NCBI GenBank assembly: GCA_029562645.1
Contig: JAKQUI010000033.1
Coordinates: forward strand, 1 to 59,145
DNA length: 59,145 nucleotides
Origin: Spirochaetota bacterium
GTDB taxonomy: Bacteria > Spirochaetota > UBA4802 > JAKQUI01
Direction of reading: 5' to 3'
Position numbers and translations under genes: made by a program. Below are positions 33,253 through 42,852 of the stretch, one piece after another. Under the pieces are notes generated by a model that saw only the letters and a program-made list of their open reading frames with translations, was not told the DNA's origin and made no database searches. Within the stretch, counting starts at the first letter, position 1; each line of letters opens with the position of its first letter.

Positions 33253-35083
33253 AGTCCTTCCTCCAGTCGCCGGCCTCCGCGAAGGCGGGCTGGTTGCTCT
33301 TCCACAACAGGCAGTCCTCCAGCACCAGGAGGTCCATCTCGGTTCGCATGAAGCACCGGTAGGCGTCCGCGGGGGAACACACGATGGGCTCGCCGCGAAC
33401 ATTAAAAGACGTGTTGATGATGACCCCGAACCCGGTGATCTCCCGGAAGGCGCGAATCAGCCGGTAATAGTCGGGATGGTCGTCGGGGTGCACCGTCTGG
33501 ACGCGCGCGCTGAAATCGACATGGGTGATCGCCGGCAGGTCCGAGCGCGCCTGGTTGATGATCTGCAGCATGTCCTCATTATTGTAGAAGGCCTCGCGGT
33601 CGAAGGGAATGCACCGCTCCTCCCGCACCGGCGCCACCAGCAGCATATAGGGGCTCTCCACGTCCAGGTCGAAGTACTCCGCGGCATTCTCCGCGAGGCA
33701 CGACGGCGCGAAGGGACGGAACGACTCCCGGTACTTGATCTTCAGGTTCATGGTGGACTGCATGGTCTCGCTTCGGGGATCGCCGATGATGGAGCGCGCC
33801 CCCAGCGCGCGCGGCCCGAACTCCATGCGCCCCGAGAGAAAGCCGGTCACCTTGCCGTCGGCGAGCGCCTGCGCGACCGTCCGCGCGCGACCGTCGGGGT
33901 CCTCGATGCGCTCGTAGGGGTAGCCGTGGCGCTCGAGGAAGGCGCGCACCTCGGCCGACGAGTAGGCGGGCCCCAGATAGCTCCCCTTGAGCGTGTCGCG
34001 CCCCCCGGGGCTCATCCGTCGCGGACTGCCGAAATAGCCGTGCGCGGCCATCAGCGCCGCCCCCAGCGCGCCGCCGGCGTCGCCCGAGGCCGGCTGTATC
34101 CAGATATGGTCGAAGATCCCCTCGCGGAGCAGTTTGCCGTTGGCCACGCAGTTGAGCGCCACGCCCCCGGCCATCACCAGGTTGGGCGCGCCGCTTTCCC
34201 TCCGGGCGTGGCGCGCGAGGCGCAGCACCGCGTCCTCCAGCACCGCCTGCACAGACATCGCGAGGTCCATCTCCCGTCGCGTTATGCGCGATTCCGGTTG
34301 GCGCGGCGGACCGCCGAAGAGGGCGTCGAAGCGCTCGTTGGTCATGCGAAAGCTGTCCAGATACCCGAAGTACTCCATGTTGAGCCGGAACGAGCCATCG
34401 TCCTTAAGGTCGATGAGGTTGTCGCGGATAATTCGTTCGTAGACGGGACGGCCGTAGGGCGCCAGACCCATCAGCTTGTACTCGCCCGAGTTCACCTTGA
34501 AGCCGCAAAAATAGGTGAAGGCGCTATAGAGGAGCCCCAGCGAATGCGGATACTCGATCACCTGCGCAAGCTCGATGCCGTCGTCGTCCCCCCGACCGAT
34601 CGCGGTGGTGTCCCACTCCCCCACCCCGTCGAGGGTGAGGATGGCGGCCTCGCGGAAGGGCGAGGGATAGAAGGCCGAGGCGGCGTGCGCGAAGTGGTGG
34701 TCGGTAAAGAGCACCCGCCCGGAGCGGCCGAGGCAGCCGAGCGTTCGTCGCGCATAGTCCTGCACCCAGAGCTTGATCCCCAGGATGGATGCGGCGGCCT
34801 TCTCGAACTGCTCGAAGGCCGGCTCGCCGGCCATCACGCAATTCTTGACCACGCGGTCCCAGGTGAGCAGCGGATTGTCGTAAAAGACGATCGCGTCCAG
34901 CTCATCGGCCTCGATGAAGGCCTCCTCGAGACAGTAGTTGATGGCGTGCCGCGGAAAGCGCGGGTCGTGCTTCTTGCGCGAGAAGCGCTCCTCCTGCGCG
35001 GCGGCCACGATCTCGCCGTCGCGGACCAGGGCGGCCGCCGAATCGTGATAGAACGACGATATGCCGAGAATGGTCGTACTCAT
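33239..35083 (-). CDS. Carbamoyltransferase, NodU/CmcH family
   Basis: These enzymes transfer a carbamoyl group from carbamoyl phosphate, through a carbamoyl-adenylate, to sugars or other hydroxyls. The 614 residues have the full two-domain layout: GISSFYHDSAAALV and AAQEERFSRKKHDPRFP at the N terminus, a Kae1-like ASKHA domain with the metal-binding DHHFAHAASAF, AGGVALNCVANGKL, and a C-terminal adenylation domain with ARSIIGDPR and NTSFNVRGEPIV. The length is normal. It lies between an SGNH hydrolase and an unknown 119-residue protein, so the acceptor is probably a surface glycan or lipid. Confidence 0.93.
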   Translation of the reverse strand: MSTTILGISSFYHDSAAALVRDGEIVAAAQEERFSRKKHDPRFPRHAINYCLEEAFIEADELDAIVFYDNPLLTWDRVVKNCVMAGEPAFEQFEKAAASILGIKLWVQDYARRTLGCLGRSGRVLFTDHHFAHAASAFYPSPFREAAILTLDGVGEWDTTAIGRGDDDGIELAQVIEYPHSLGLLYSAFTYFCGFKVNSGEYKLMGLAPYGRPVYERIIRDNLIDLKDDGSFRLNMEYFGYLDSFRMTNERFDALFGGPPRQPESRITRREMDLAMSVQAVLEDAVLRLARHARRESGAPNLVMAGGVALNCVANGKLLREGIFDHIWIQPASGDAGGALGAALMAAHGYFGSPRRMSPGGRDTLKGSYLGPAYSSAEVRAFLERHGYPYERIEDPDGRARTVAQALADGKVTGFLSGRMEFGPRALGARSIIGDPRSETMQSTMNLKIKYRESFRPFAPSCLAENAAEYFDLDVESPYMLLVAPVREERCIPFDREAFYNNEDMLQIINQARSDLPAITHVDFSARVQTVHPDDHPDYYRLIRAFREITGFGVIINTSFNVRGEPIVCSPADAYRCFMRTEMDLLVLEDCLLWKSNQPAFAEAGDWRKDYELD

Positions 35084-35086
35084 GAA

Positions 35087-36076
35087 TCAGCTCCCTGCGG
35101 CGTCGAGAATGGATTGCACGGCCGGCGCGAGGGACGCGGCGAGCGCCCGGTGGCCCGCCGGCGTGTAGTGGACGTCGCGCGCGAAGCGGAAGGCGCGCCG
35201 CTCCTCCTTGGGATAGGCCTTGAGATCGGGCAGCGGATCGTGCAGATGGCAGCCGGTATCGCGCGCGAGCTCGGCGAAGCGCGCCTGGTAGCACGACGGG
35301 TCGCTGGTCCCCTCGATGAACTGGTACAGCGGGACCGGCACCACGAGCACGGGCCCGCCGATCTCCCGAATCCACTCGGCGAGGAGGGCGCGCATGAGCA
35401 GCCAGCGCGGATCGTCCGGGCGATTGTATTCGACGACCGGATTGTAGCGGGTGATGCGCTGCGCGAGGTCCTTGATCCCGAGCCGTCGCGCCAGGAGGCG
35501 CAGCGACGCGAAACGCCCGCCCGCGTCGATCCGCGATCGCGCGTCCGGCGGCAGGTCCATCTCGCGCAGCGGGCGGCGCTCCGGCGGGACGCCGTGGAGC
35601 GTGAGCCCCTCGGCCCCCAGCGAAAAATAGGGCTTCTCGTAGAGGACCTCCTCGTTGTTCTCGTTTCGGAAAAACCGGTAGCGGGCGTTCACGCGCATGA
35701 TGTTCTCGACGAAGACGGCGATGATCACCAGGTCGCGCTCGATCCCCCGCGCGAACTCGCGATACGCAAGGTACTGCTGGTCGGTGCCGCTTCCGGAGAG
35801 GCCGAAGTTATACACCTCGAGGTTCGGGACCATCGTCTCGAGAAGATCGCCGTAGCGTTTGCCGTTCGACACGCCGTCGCCGGCCGTGTACGAATCGCCG
35901 AAGAGCAGCGCGCGGCGCGACGGTCCCCGGGCCGGCAGGAACTCACGGTCGCAGCGGAACCCCGCGCCGTTGGTGCGCACCAGATATCCCCCCGCCTCGT
36001 GCTCGACGCGCGCCTTGAGCCCCGGGATGAACCGGTATCCGATCACGGAATGATATTCCAGCAATTGACGCGACAT
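35087..36076 (-). CDS. SGNH/GDSL-family hydrolase
   Basis: The 329 residues show the SGNH blocks: LLFGDSYTAGDG (catalytic Ser, about 70), GLSGSGTDQQYL (Gly block), and DVHYTPAGH near the end (Asp and His). It resembles the acyl-ester hydrolases or acetyltransferase-like proteins that sit with carbamoyltransferases. The ATG at 36076 has a GGGGGAG site; the open frame upstream to 36232 is unlikely. It precedes the carbamoyltransferase by three bases, so they form an operon. Confidence 0.85.
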   Translation of the reverse strand: MSRQLLEYHSVIGYRFIPGLKARVEHEAGGYLVRTNGAGFRCDREFLPARGPSRRALLFGDSYTAGDGVSNGKRYGDLLETMVPNLEVYNFGLSGSGTDQQYLAYREFARGIERDLVIIAVFVENIMRVNARYRFFRNENNEEVLYEKPYFSLGAEGLTLHGVPPERRPLREMDLPPDARSRIDAGGRFASLRLLARRLGIKDLAQRITRYNPVVEYNRPDDPRWLLMRALLAEWIREIGGPVLVVPVPLYQFIEGTSDPSCYQARFAELARDTGCHLHDPLPDLKAYPKEERRAFRFARDVHYTPAGHRALAASLAPAVQSILDAAGS

Positions 36077-36240
36077 CGCTCCCCCTTCGTCCGACGACGG
36101 CCTGTTCTCTGCGCGCGCGCCGTCGGATTCGCATCCGACCGTCGCCCCGCAGGGACGGACTATCATCGTGTCGAACGCGTAAAAATCAAGCGGTAAAAAA
36201 TTTATTGCTATCTTTCTTCGATGATGAGCCAAATGGGCCC

Positions 36241-37950
36241 ATGGAATCCTTCGGCAGGAACGAAATCATCAACCTCTTCGCCAGCATCGCGCTGCTTCTG
36301 GCCGCGGCGCGCGTCCTCGGCGAGGCGTTCCGCCGGTTCCGCCTTCCCGCGGTGGTGGGCGAGCTCCTGGCGGGGGTCCTGCTCGGGCCGACGGTCTTCG
36401 GACGCATCTTCCCCGGGGCCTTCGCGGCGCTCTTCGCCGACGGCTCGCCCTCCACCATCGCGCTCGACGGGTTCGTCCTCCTGGGCGTGACGTTCCTGTT
36501 GCTCATCGCGGGCCTGGAGGTGGACCTCTCGTCGGTCGGGAAGCTCGGTCGGCACGTCGCCTTCATCAGCGTGATGACGATCGCGCTTCCCTTCGGGATC
36601 GGCGTTGCGACCGCCGCGCTCTTCCCGACGCTCTTCGGGATGTACCGGAGCGATCCGGTCTTCTCGCTGTTCCTGGGCGTGGCGCTGTCGATCACCGCGC
36701 TGCCGATCATCGCGAAGATCCTCATGGACATAAACCTCCTGCAGTCCGAGATCGGGGTCATCATCCTCGCCGCGGCGCTGGTGAACGACATCGCGGGCTG
36801 GATCGTCTTCTCCATCATCATACAGCTGATGAAAACCGGCTCGGTGGGCGTCGCGGAGGTCGTGCGGATGATCGTGCTCACCGCGCTGGTCACGGGCTTC
36901 GTCCTCACGGCCTTTCGCTGGCTCGTGAACAAGATCATCCCGTGGGTCCAGGCGAACACCGAGGTGCCGGGCGGGGTGCTCGCCTTTATCGTCATCACGG
37001 GCCTGCTCGTTTCGACGCTCACGGAGGCGATCGGCATCCACGCGATCTTCGGCGCGTTTCTGGCCGGTATCGCCTTCGGCGACTCGCCGCACCTGAAGCA
37101 GCACACGCGCGAGGTGATCCACCAGTTCATCAACAACATCTTCGCGCCGCTGTTCTTCGTCTCAATCGGCATGAAGGTCGATTTCGCGCAGCACTTCAAT
37201 CCGCTGCTCACCGCCGTCCTCATCGTGATCGCGTTCGCGACCAAGGTCGCCGGCGCCATGCTCGGGGGCAAGTGGGCCGGGCTCCGCCTGCGGCAGGCGA
37301 CCGCGATCGGCTGGGGGATGAGCGCGCGCGGCGCGATGGAGATCATCCTGGGCCTGGTCGCGATGCAGCACGGCCTCATCTCCCGGGACATCTTCGTGTC
37401 CATCACCATCATGGCCGTGGTCACCTCGCTGCTCTCCGCGCCGCTCATGAAGGCCTTCATGCGCACCACGGGCGCGCGCGGCATCCTCGACCTTTCCGAC
37501 CGCCGCCTGTTCATCGGCGCGCTCAAGGCGACCAACGCCCGTGAGGCGATCGGAGAGCTCGCCGCGCTGGCCGGCGAGCGCTTGGGCATCGACCCGAACC
37601 TCATCGCCGAGACGGCCCTCGAGCGCGAACGCATCATGAGCACCGGGATCGGCGACGGCGTCGCCGTACCCCATGCGCGGCTCACGCAGATCCGCGCGCC
37701 GCGCGTCGCCATCGGCATGTCGCCCAACGGCATCGACTTCAACGCGCCCGACGGCAAGCCGGCGCGCATCGTCTTTTTGATCCTGACCCCCGAGAACGAC
37801 CAGGAGGCGCAGATCGACGTGCTCTCCGAGATCGCGCGGCTCCTGGGACGCGCGTGGACGCGCGACCCGGTCCTCCGCGCGCACCGCTACTCCGAGTTCG
37901 TGACCGCCATCAAGATGGCGCGCTTCGGGGCCAAACTGAGCGAGGGATAA
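36241..37950 (+). CDS. CPA2-type cation/proton antiporter fused to a PTS EIIA-like domain
   Basis: This is a 569-residue fusion. Residues about 1-395 are a twelve-helix antiporter of the KefB/NhaS-like CPA2 family (AAARVLGEAFRRFRLPAVVGELLAGVLLGP at the start, ALSITALPIIAKIL, LVNDIAGW with the ion-binding Asp). Residues about 425-569 form an EIIA domain (Fru/Ntr type) with a phospho-acceptor-like His in DGVAVPHARL. Phosphorylation by the PTS may control ion transport. The ATG at 36241 has a weak site; a TTG at 36205 is an alternative start. It begins a run of six co-directional genes. Confidence 0.88.
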   Translation: MESFGRNEIINLFASIALLLAAARVLGEAFRRFRLPAVVGELLAGVLLGPTVFGRIFPGAFAALFADGSPSTIALDGFVLLGVTFLLLIAGLEVDLSSVGKLGRHVAFISVMTIALPFGIGVATAALFPTLFGMYRSDPVFSLFLGVALSITALPIIAKILMDINLLQSEIGVIILAAALVNDIAGWIVFSIIIQLMKTGSVGVAEVVRMIVLTALVTGFVLTAFRWLVNKIIPWVQANTEVPGGVLAFIVITGLLVSTLTEAIGIHAIFGAFLAGIAFGDSPHLKQHTREVIHQFINNIFAPLFFVSIGMKVDFAQHFNPLLTAVLIVIAFATKVAGAMLGGKWAGLRLRQATAIGWGMSARGAMEIILGLVAMQHGLISRDIFVSITIMAVVTSLLSAPLMKAFMRTTGARGILDLSDRRLFIGALKATNAREAIGELAALAGERLGIDPNLIAETALERERIMSTGIGDGVAVPHARLTQIRAPRVAIGMSPNGIDFNAPDGKPARIVFLILTPENDQEAQIDVLSEIARLLGRAWTRDPVLRAHRYSEFVTAIKMARFGAKLSEG

Positions 37951-37955
37951 GCCGC

Positions 37956-40244
37956 ATGGCACTGACGCTGGACGACATCATCAAAACCGAGCGCGACCGT
38001 CTCTTCGTGATCGACCGCGAGTGCTTCATCGTCTTCACCGGCGACTCGCTGGACGACGAAAAGCCGTTCATCCGCATCGGGACCTACGTCGACCTCCCGG
38101 TCGAGATCATCCCGCTGGTCGAGAACATCGTGATCACCGACACCATGGTGGGCAACCCCGCCATCGAGCAGTTCAACATCGACATCACCTACCTGGACAC
38201 CAACCGCTTCATCGGCAGCCGCGCCATCGTGCGCCGCTACCTGGAATTCCAAAAGGTCTTCGGGCTGGACCTGGGCGCCGCGAAGGTGGTGGACATCGAC
38301 ACCGACATCCCGGACATCTCGAACGAGCGCCTCATCTCCAACCGCGACTCCTTCGTGGGGATCTTCTATAAAAACGGCAACTTCAAGATCATCCACAACA
38401 ACCGGGACATCTTCAACCTGCAGGAGATCGACCGCGAGGGAAACCAGGACATCGCGCGCGCGCACGACGCGCTCTCCGAGGCCTTCCGCGGCACGGCCCG
38501 CTACCGGGGCTGCGGGCTGTGCGTGATCGACAACAACCCGCTCCTGTACCGAAAGGGCGCGTTCGCCGCCTACCAGTTTCCAAAGCGCTATTACGAGCGC
38601 TTCGCCGCGCTCGAGATCGACCCGCAGTCGATCAAGGACATCGCCCTCCCCGCCGCCAACCTCCTCCACGTGGCCGGCTTCCTCAAGTGGAAACACGCCC
38701 GCGCCGGGCGAATCCGCATTTTCTCCGACAACCGCGAGGGGACCGGTTTCGCACAACGGCTCTTCCGCGAGGCCTCGATCGCGGCGGCCGATTTCACCGG
38801 ATTCTCCGCCGACGCGGGCGGCGCGCGCATCACGCACTATCCGGGCGGCTTCAACATCAAGGTCGTGTTCCCCGCCGTCGAGCCGGCGCGCGCCGACGTG
38901 AGCGTCGCCTACTGCAAGGGACGCGCGGGAATCGAGACCATCGTCCGCGAGCGGCTGGACGCCATCCTGGTGAACTACTCCGTGTTCGAGGACGCGAACC
39001 TCATCTTCAAGTCGACCGACACGCCGCTCGCGATCATCGACGACGGCAGCAAAAACATCTCCCGCCTCCCCGAGGACGGGCGCGTGATCATTCGGCAGGG
39101 CGTCCAGTACGAGTTTCGCGCATGTGGCGATTTCGACGAGCTCGCCCGTTCGATGGCGGACGACTACGGGCTTGGCGGCGCAGCGGAGACCATCGCCTCG
39201 GGCGACGCCGGCGCGATCGGCGCACTCTTCGCGGACGCCGATCCCGCGCGCGCCGCCAATCTTCGCTCGGCGATCCGGGCGCATATCGACACCGTGACGG
39301 ACCGCCGGCTGGCGGGGTCCCTCCGGAAAATACTCCAGGAGCACGCCGCCCCGTCCGGCGCGCTCGATGCTGCCGGCGGTCGCGTGGCGCATCTCGTGTT
39401 TTTCCGCCGACGCCTGTACCAGTTCATTCTCCCGCCTCCCGAGCGGACCGTGTCGCCGGTGAGCCTTGTCGACGAAATCCGCGCCGATGACGCCCCCCGC
39501 CACCAGTCGCTCCCGGACCGGAAGGTGGGATCATTCTACGAGCGCATCGTGGACGACCGTCGGCGGCTCGACGAGCTGCTGCGCCTCTACGCCGAGCGCC
39601 ACAAGCCGGAGCCCTGGCTGGGCGAGCTGCGCGAAGCGATAGAACTGCGCAAGCGCGAATTCTTCGAGGACGACCTCGAGCGCGCGAACGTCGAACTCGC
39701 CCGCGCGGCCCAGAAGAAAAAGATGATTCGGCTCGCGAAGATGTCCGGGGTGATCGCCGCGATCGCCCTCGGGATCGTCCTGGCGACCGTCACGGCGGTG
39801 AACGTCTATCGCGTCCACAAGGAGCGGGAGCGACTGGCCCTCGAGGAGCGCGAGCGGGCGCGGATCATCGCCGCGTACGGCATCCGCATTTCCGACACGG
39901 ATATTTTCAATTATGCCAACGCGATCGCGGTCAAGAACGGCTATAACCGCATCAGCCTGGCGCATATCCGGGGGAAGAACCCGAACTGGATTTACCCGAA
40001 GAACGTCTTCGTGCTCCCCGATGGCGAGCGCATCACCGTGGCCGAGGGCGACACGCTGTGGGGGATCGCGCACCGCAAGCTCCTCCAGGCGAATATCGAT
40101 TTCTACCGCGCGATCGAGCTGGCGACGGCGAAACGGACGCGCGGCGAATCCGCGGCCGAGGAGATCGCGCGCGCAACGTCGCTGGCGCTCACCCCGAAGC
40201 ACCGGGAACTGGTCGAGGCCCTGAAACGCGATGGACGTCGATAA
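37956..40244 (+). CDS. LysM-domain membrane protein of unknown N terminus
   Basis: This is a 762-residue protein. The first 560 or so residues are soluble, beta- and alpha-mixed and match no family I know. A single membrane helix (about 595-618) follows, then a coiled coil, and a C-terminal LysM domain (VAEGDTLWGIAHRKLL, about 705-720) that would bind peptidoglycan or similar sugars. The large N-terminal part is therefore likely cytoplasmic and the LysM periplasmic. GAGGG precedes the ATG, five bases after the antiporter stop. It overlaps the next gene by 14 bases. Confidence 0.7.
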   Translation: MALTLDDIIKTERDRLFVIDRECFIVFTGDSLDDEKPFIRIGTYVDLPVEIIPLVENIVITDTMVGNPAIEQFNIDITYLDTNRFIGSRAIVRRYLEFQKVFGLDLGAAKVVDIDTDIPDISNERLISNRDSFVGIFYKNGNFKIIHNNRDIFNLQEIDREGNQDIARAHDALSEAFRGTARYRGCGLCVIDNNPLLYRKGAFAAYQFPKRYYERFAALEIDPQSIKDIALPAANLLHVAGFLKWKHARAGRIRIFSDNREGTGFAQRLFREASIAAADFTGFSADAGGARITHYPGGFNIKVVFPAVEPARADVSVAYCKGRAGIETIVRERLDAILVNYSVFEDANLIFKSTDTPLAIIDDGSKNISRLPEDGRVIIRQGVQYEFRACGDFDELARSMADDYGLGGAAETIASGDAGAIGALFADADPARAANLRSAIRAHIDTVTDRRLAGSLRKILQEHAAPSGALDAAGGRVAHLVFFRRRLYQFILPPPERTVSPVSLVDEIRADDAPRHQSLPDRKVGSFYERIVDDRRRLDELLRLYAERHKPEPWLGELREAIELRKREFFEDDLERANVELARAAQKKKMIRLAKMSGVIAAIALGIVLATVTAVNVYRVHKERERLALEERERARIIAAYGIRISDTDIFNYANAIAVKNGYNRISLAHIRGKNPNWIYPKNVFVLPDGERITVAEGDTLWGIAHRKLLQANIDFYRAIELATAKRTRGESAAEEIARATSLALTPKHRELVEALKRDGRR

Positions 40245-40815
40245 CCCCATCAACCACTACGTGGAGCCGGTCGAGATTGAGATCTATCTCAAGAAGGCCG
40301 GTCGCGTGCGCACCATCATCAAGGACCTCTTCATCGAGCTCATCGAGGTGGAGCCCGCAAACGAGCACAGCGTGAAGATCTTCGCGCACTTCCGCGAACG
40401 AAACGAGCCCATCGACCTCATGGAGGTGATGAACCTCTTCCCCGAGTACATCACCCCCATCTTCGATTCCTATTACCAGTACATCGCGCTCTTCGAGAAG
40501 GTGAGCATGCACTACAAGTCGGGCCTCGGCGGCAGCGTGGATTCGTGGCGGCTGGGGCTCTACTTCACCGAGCTGTTGATCAAATACGAGCCCACCATCG
40601 CCTCATCGAATTACCTGGGCGATTTTCAAACGCATAACATCAACTACCTCATTCGGAAACTCAACGAGCTCAAGCAGCGTTTCCTACTTGAGGACTCGAC
40701 AGTGGCCTACCTCATCAAGCGGCGCAACAAGGCCTACGAAGGGAAGCCGGCCGACAGGGAATTCGACAAGCTGGTGGAGCTATGGGAGTACAACGTGAAG
40801 GAAAAAAACCTGTAA
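40231..40815 (+). CDS. Hypothetical protein coupled to LysM protein
   Basis: This 194-residue soluble protein is of unknown family, mostly helical and charged, without a signal peptide. It begins inside the end of the LysM gene (14-base overlap), so it is coupled to it and may be a cytoplasmic partner of its N-terminal domain. No motif suggests an activity. Confidence 0.65.
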   Translation: MDVDNPINHYVEPVEIEIYLKKAGRVRTIIKDLFIELIEVEPANEHSVKIFAHFRERNEPIDLMEVMNLFPEYITPIFDSYYQYIALFEKVSMHYKSGLGGSVDSWRLGLYFTELLIKYEPTIASSNYLGDFQTHNINYLIRKLNELKQRFLLEDSTVAYLIKRRNKAYEGKPADREFDKLVELWEYNVKEKNL

Positions 40816-40828
40816 CCGGAGGAACGGC

Positions 40829-41587
40829 ATGCGAATCACGACATCATTCGCGTATATCGCCGTGGCCGTCATCGCCGTAACGGCTTCACCCATATCGGCG
40901 GCCGAAACGCCGCAGAAGGCGCTCTCGCTCGTCCAGGAATACGAGAACCGGAAGGCGGCAGCCTACCGTACGGCCGAGGAATCCCTGAAGACGCACTGGA
41001 CGCAGCTCATGGACGGACTCAGAGCGCTCCAAATGCAATACTCCCGGGAGGGACGACTGAACGAGGCGATCGCCATTCGCGACATCGTCAAGCGCCTGTT
41101 CGCGGAACGGGGCGAGCGCGTACTCGCCATCGCGCTATCCCGCTCGCACTCCGACGGCGAGAAGGAGATCAATGTGCTGATCGAGGAAATGACCCGCGAG
41201 GGGTTGCTGGACGAGGCAGTCGCACTGCGCGGCAAGTATACGGCGCGGATGGCCAACCATGATCTGGAAAAGAAGGGAATCGTTATCATTGATGATCCCG
41301 GCAGCCCCGGTCAACTTGGCCTCGGTCCCGGGAGCACGGCGTACGTTCGCGTGATCGGCCTTTCGCGCGGCGGCGGGATCTGGGGCACCGATATCTACAC
41401 GACGGACTCGTCGCTTGCGATGGCGGCGGTGCACGCGGGGATTCTGCGAACCGGAGAGTCCGGCATCGTCAAGGTTACCATCAAACCGGGCCAGAAATCA
41501 TATCGCGGAACCTCGCGCAACGGCGTTACCACCGGATCATGGGGGCCCTACGAGATGAGCTTCGAGGTGCACCGGGCGAAACCCTAA
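40829..41587 (+). CDS. Exported coiled-coil protein with C-terminal LCCL domain
   Basis: This 252-residue protein has a signal peptide (residues 1-24, ending ISAAE), a helical coiled-coil region (about 30-145), and a C-terminal LCCL-like domain (about 165-250). The domain is recognised by IWGTDIYTTDSSLAMAAVHAG and SYRGTSRNGVTTGSWGPYEMSF, the usual pattern of a secreted LCCL fold. LCCL domains may bind lipids or polysaccharides. Here the usual Cys residues are absent. GGAGG precedes the ATG. Confidence 0.75.
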   Translation: MRITTSFAYIAVAVIAVTASPISAAETPQKALSLVQEYENRKAAAYRTAEESLKTHWTQLMDGLRALQMQYSREGRLNEAIAIRDIVKRLFAERGERVLAIALSRSHSDGEKEINVLIEEMTREGLLDEAVALRGKYTARMANHDLEKKGIVIIDDPGSPGQLGLGPGSTAYVRVIGLSRGGGIWGTDIYTTDSSLAMAAVHAGILRTGESGIVKVTIKPGQKSYRGTSRNGVTTGSWGPYEMSFEVHRAKP

Positions 41588-41606
41588 CGCCCACAGGGAG
41601 ATTGCC

Positions 41607-42392
41607 ATGGATCATACTGAGCGCGAGCGGATACGGATCGTCTACCACCCGGCATATCTGACCGATTACACCACGGCGAGCTGCGAGATGCCCTCGCGCC
41701 TCACCTCGATCATGGGGACGCTGGCCGAGCGCTTCACCGTGGTGCGCCCCGACCCCTGCACCGACGAGGACATCCTGCTGTGCCATTCCGAGGGCATCCT
41801 CATCTCCGAGAAGCGCGACCGCGAGCGCTTCGAGGTGGCGCGTCTGGCCGTCGGCGGCGCGATCCGCACGGTCGAGCTCGCCCTCGAGGGATACGTCGCC
41901 TTCGGCGCCGTCCGTCCGCCGGGGCACCACGCGAACCCGGACCACAACTGGGGCTTCTGTTTCTTCAACAACACCTCGATCGCGATACGGAAGATGAAAC
42001 GGCTGGGGCGCATCCGCACCGCCGCCATACTCGACATCGATCTGCACTTCGGGGACGGCACCGACACGATCTTCAAGGACGATCCGGACGTGCGGGTCAT
42101 CAACATCCAATCGTCCAATCCCGGCGATTTCATCGACGAGACCGCCGCGGCCCTGCGCCATCTCGGCCCGCGCGACCTGATCGTCATATCGGCGGGGTTC
42201 GACCAGTACGAGAAGGACTGGGGCGGCAACCTTTCCACGGAAGACTATCGCGAAATCGGCGCGCTGAGCGCGCGCTATGCCGCCGAACACACGGGCGGAC
42301 GATTATGCGCCGTCCTTGAGGGCGGGTACTACATCCCCGACCTCGGTGCGAACGCACATGCGCTTATTGAGGGAATGTGCACGAGGGAATAG
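41607..42392 (+). CDS. Histone-deacetylase-like amidohydrolase
   Basis: This is a 261-residue zinc amidohydrolase of the arginase/deacetylase fold; bacterial members act on acetylpolyamines or other acyl-amines. Motifs: RPPGHHANPD (catalytic His pair, about 103-112), DIDLHFGDGT (metal Asp/His, about 145-154), SAGFD (about 196), and LEGGYYIPDL (about 238-247). It is shorter than most family members (about 340 residues). GGGAG precedes the ATG. It belongs to the run of genes starting at 36241. Confidence 0.88.
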   Translation: MDHTERERIRIVYHPAYLTDYTTASCEMPSRLTSIMGTLAERFTVVRPDPCTDEDILLCHSEGILISEKRDRERFEVARLAVGGAIRTVELALEGYVAFGAVRPPGHHANPDHNWGFCFFNNTSIAIRKMKRLGRIRTAAILDIDLHFGDGTDTIFKDDPDVRVINIQSSNPGDFIDETAAALRHLGPRDLIVISAGFDQYEKDWGGNLSTEDYREIGALSARYAAEHTGGRLCAVLEGGYYIPDLGANAHALIEGMCTRE

Positions 42393-42396
42393 CGAC

Positions 42397-42852
42397 ATGG
42401 GAACGAATAACACAATGAGAACGCTGCCGATTCCGTTTTTCCTTTTGCTCATGTTCTGCGGCATGACCGCCTGCCGCATTGTGGAAACGGCCTCGCCGCC
42501 GATGACGGTCCGCCTGGCGATACACGCGCCGCGTGTCGCGGAATATGACGTATATCGCACCGCAGGCGCCGGTCAATTCGAGAGGATCGCGCCGATCGCG
42601 CCGGGCCGCTTCGTAGCGAGCATCCCGCAGATGGACGGCGGCCACAAGGAATTCCTGTGCGTACAATACGACACCCACGATCCGATGACCTATGGCGTCA
42701 TTCGCCTCCAGCGCGGGAACACCGTTGTGCGCGAGCTGTCGCTCAGTGACATCGCTGCGCTGCCGCGCGACGCCAACGGCTATTCGATCATCGCCCATAG
42801 GCCGGCTGACGTGCCGGATTCAATATCGAAAAAAAACCGGTCCCGGCCCTAG
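42397..42852 (+). CDS. Small putative lipoprotein
   Basis: This 151-residue exported protein has a hydrophobic leader with the lipobox-like MTAC (about residue 26). The rest is a small beta-rich domain (FN3-like by look) of unknown family, with a basic C terminus. GAGGGAA precedes the ATG at 42397. The stop overlaps the end of the convergent MBL gene by four bases. Confidence 0.65.
   Translation: MGTNNTMRTLPIPFFLLLMFCGMTACRIVETASPPMTVRLAIHAPRVAEYDVYRTAGAGQFERIAPIAPGRFVASIPQMDGGHKEFLCVQYDTHDPMTYGVIRLQRGNTVVRELSLSDIAALPRDANGYSIIAHRPADVPDSISKKNRSRP

Noticed and set aside
33476-36196. 906-residue open frame on the plus strand across the carbamoyltransferase and SGNH genes
   Set aside because: Composition is that of an antisense shadow (Arg/His/Gly/Val), and both minus-strand genes carry complete family motifs.
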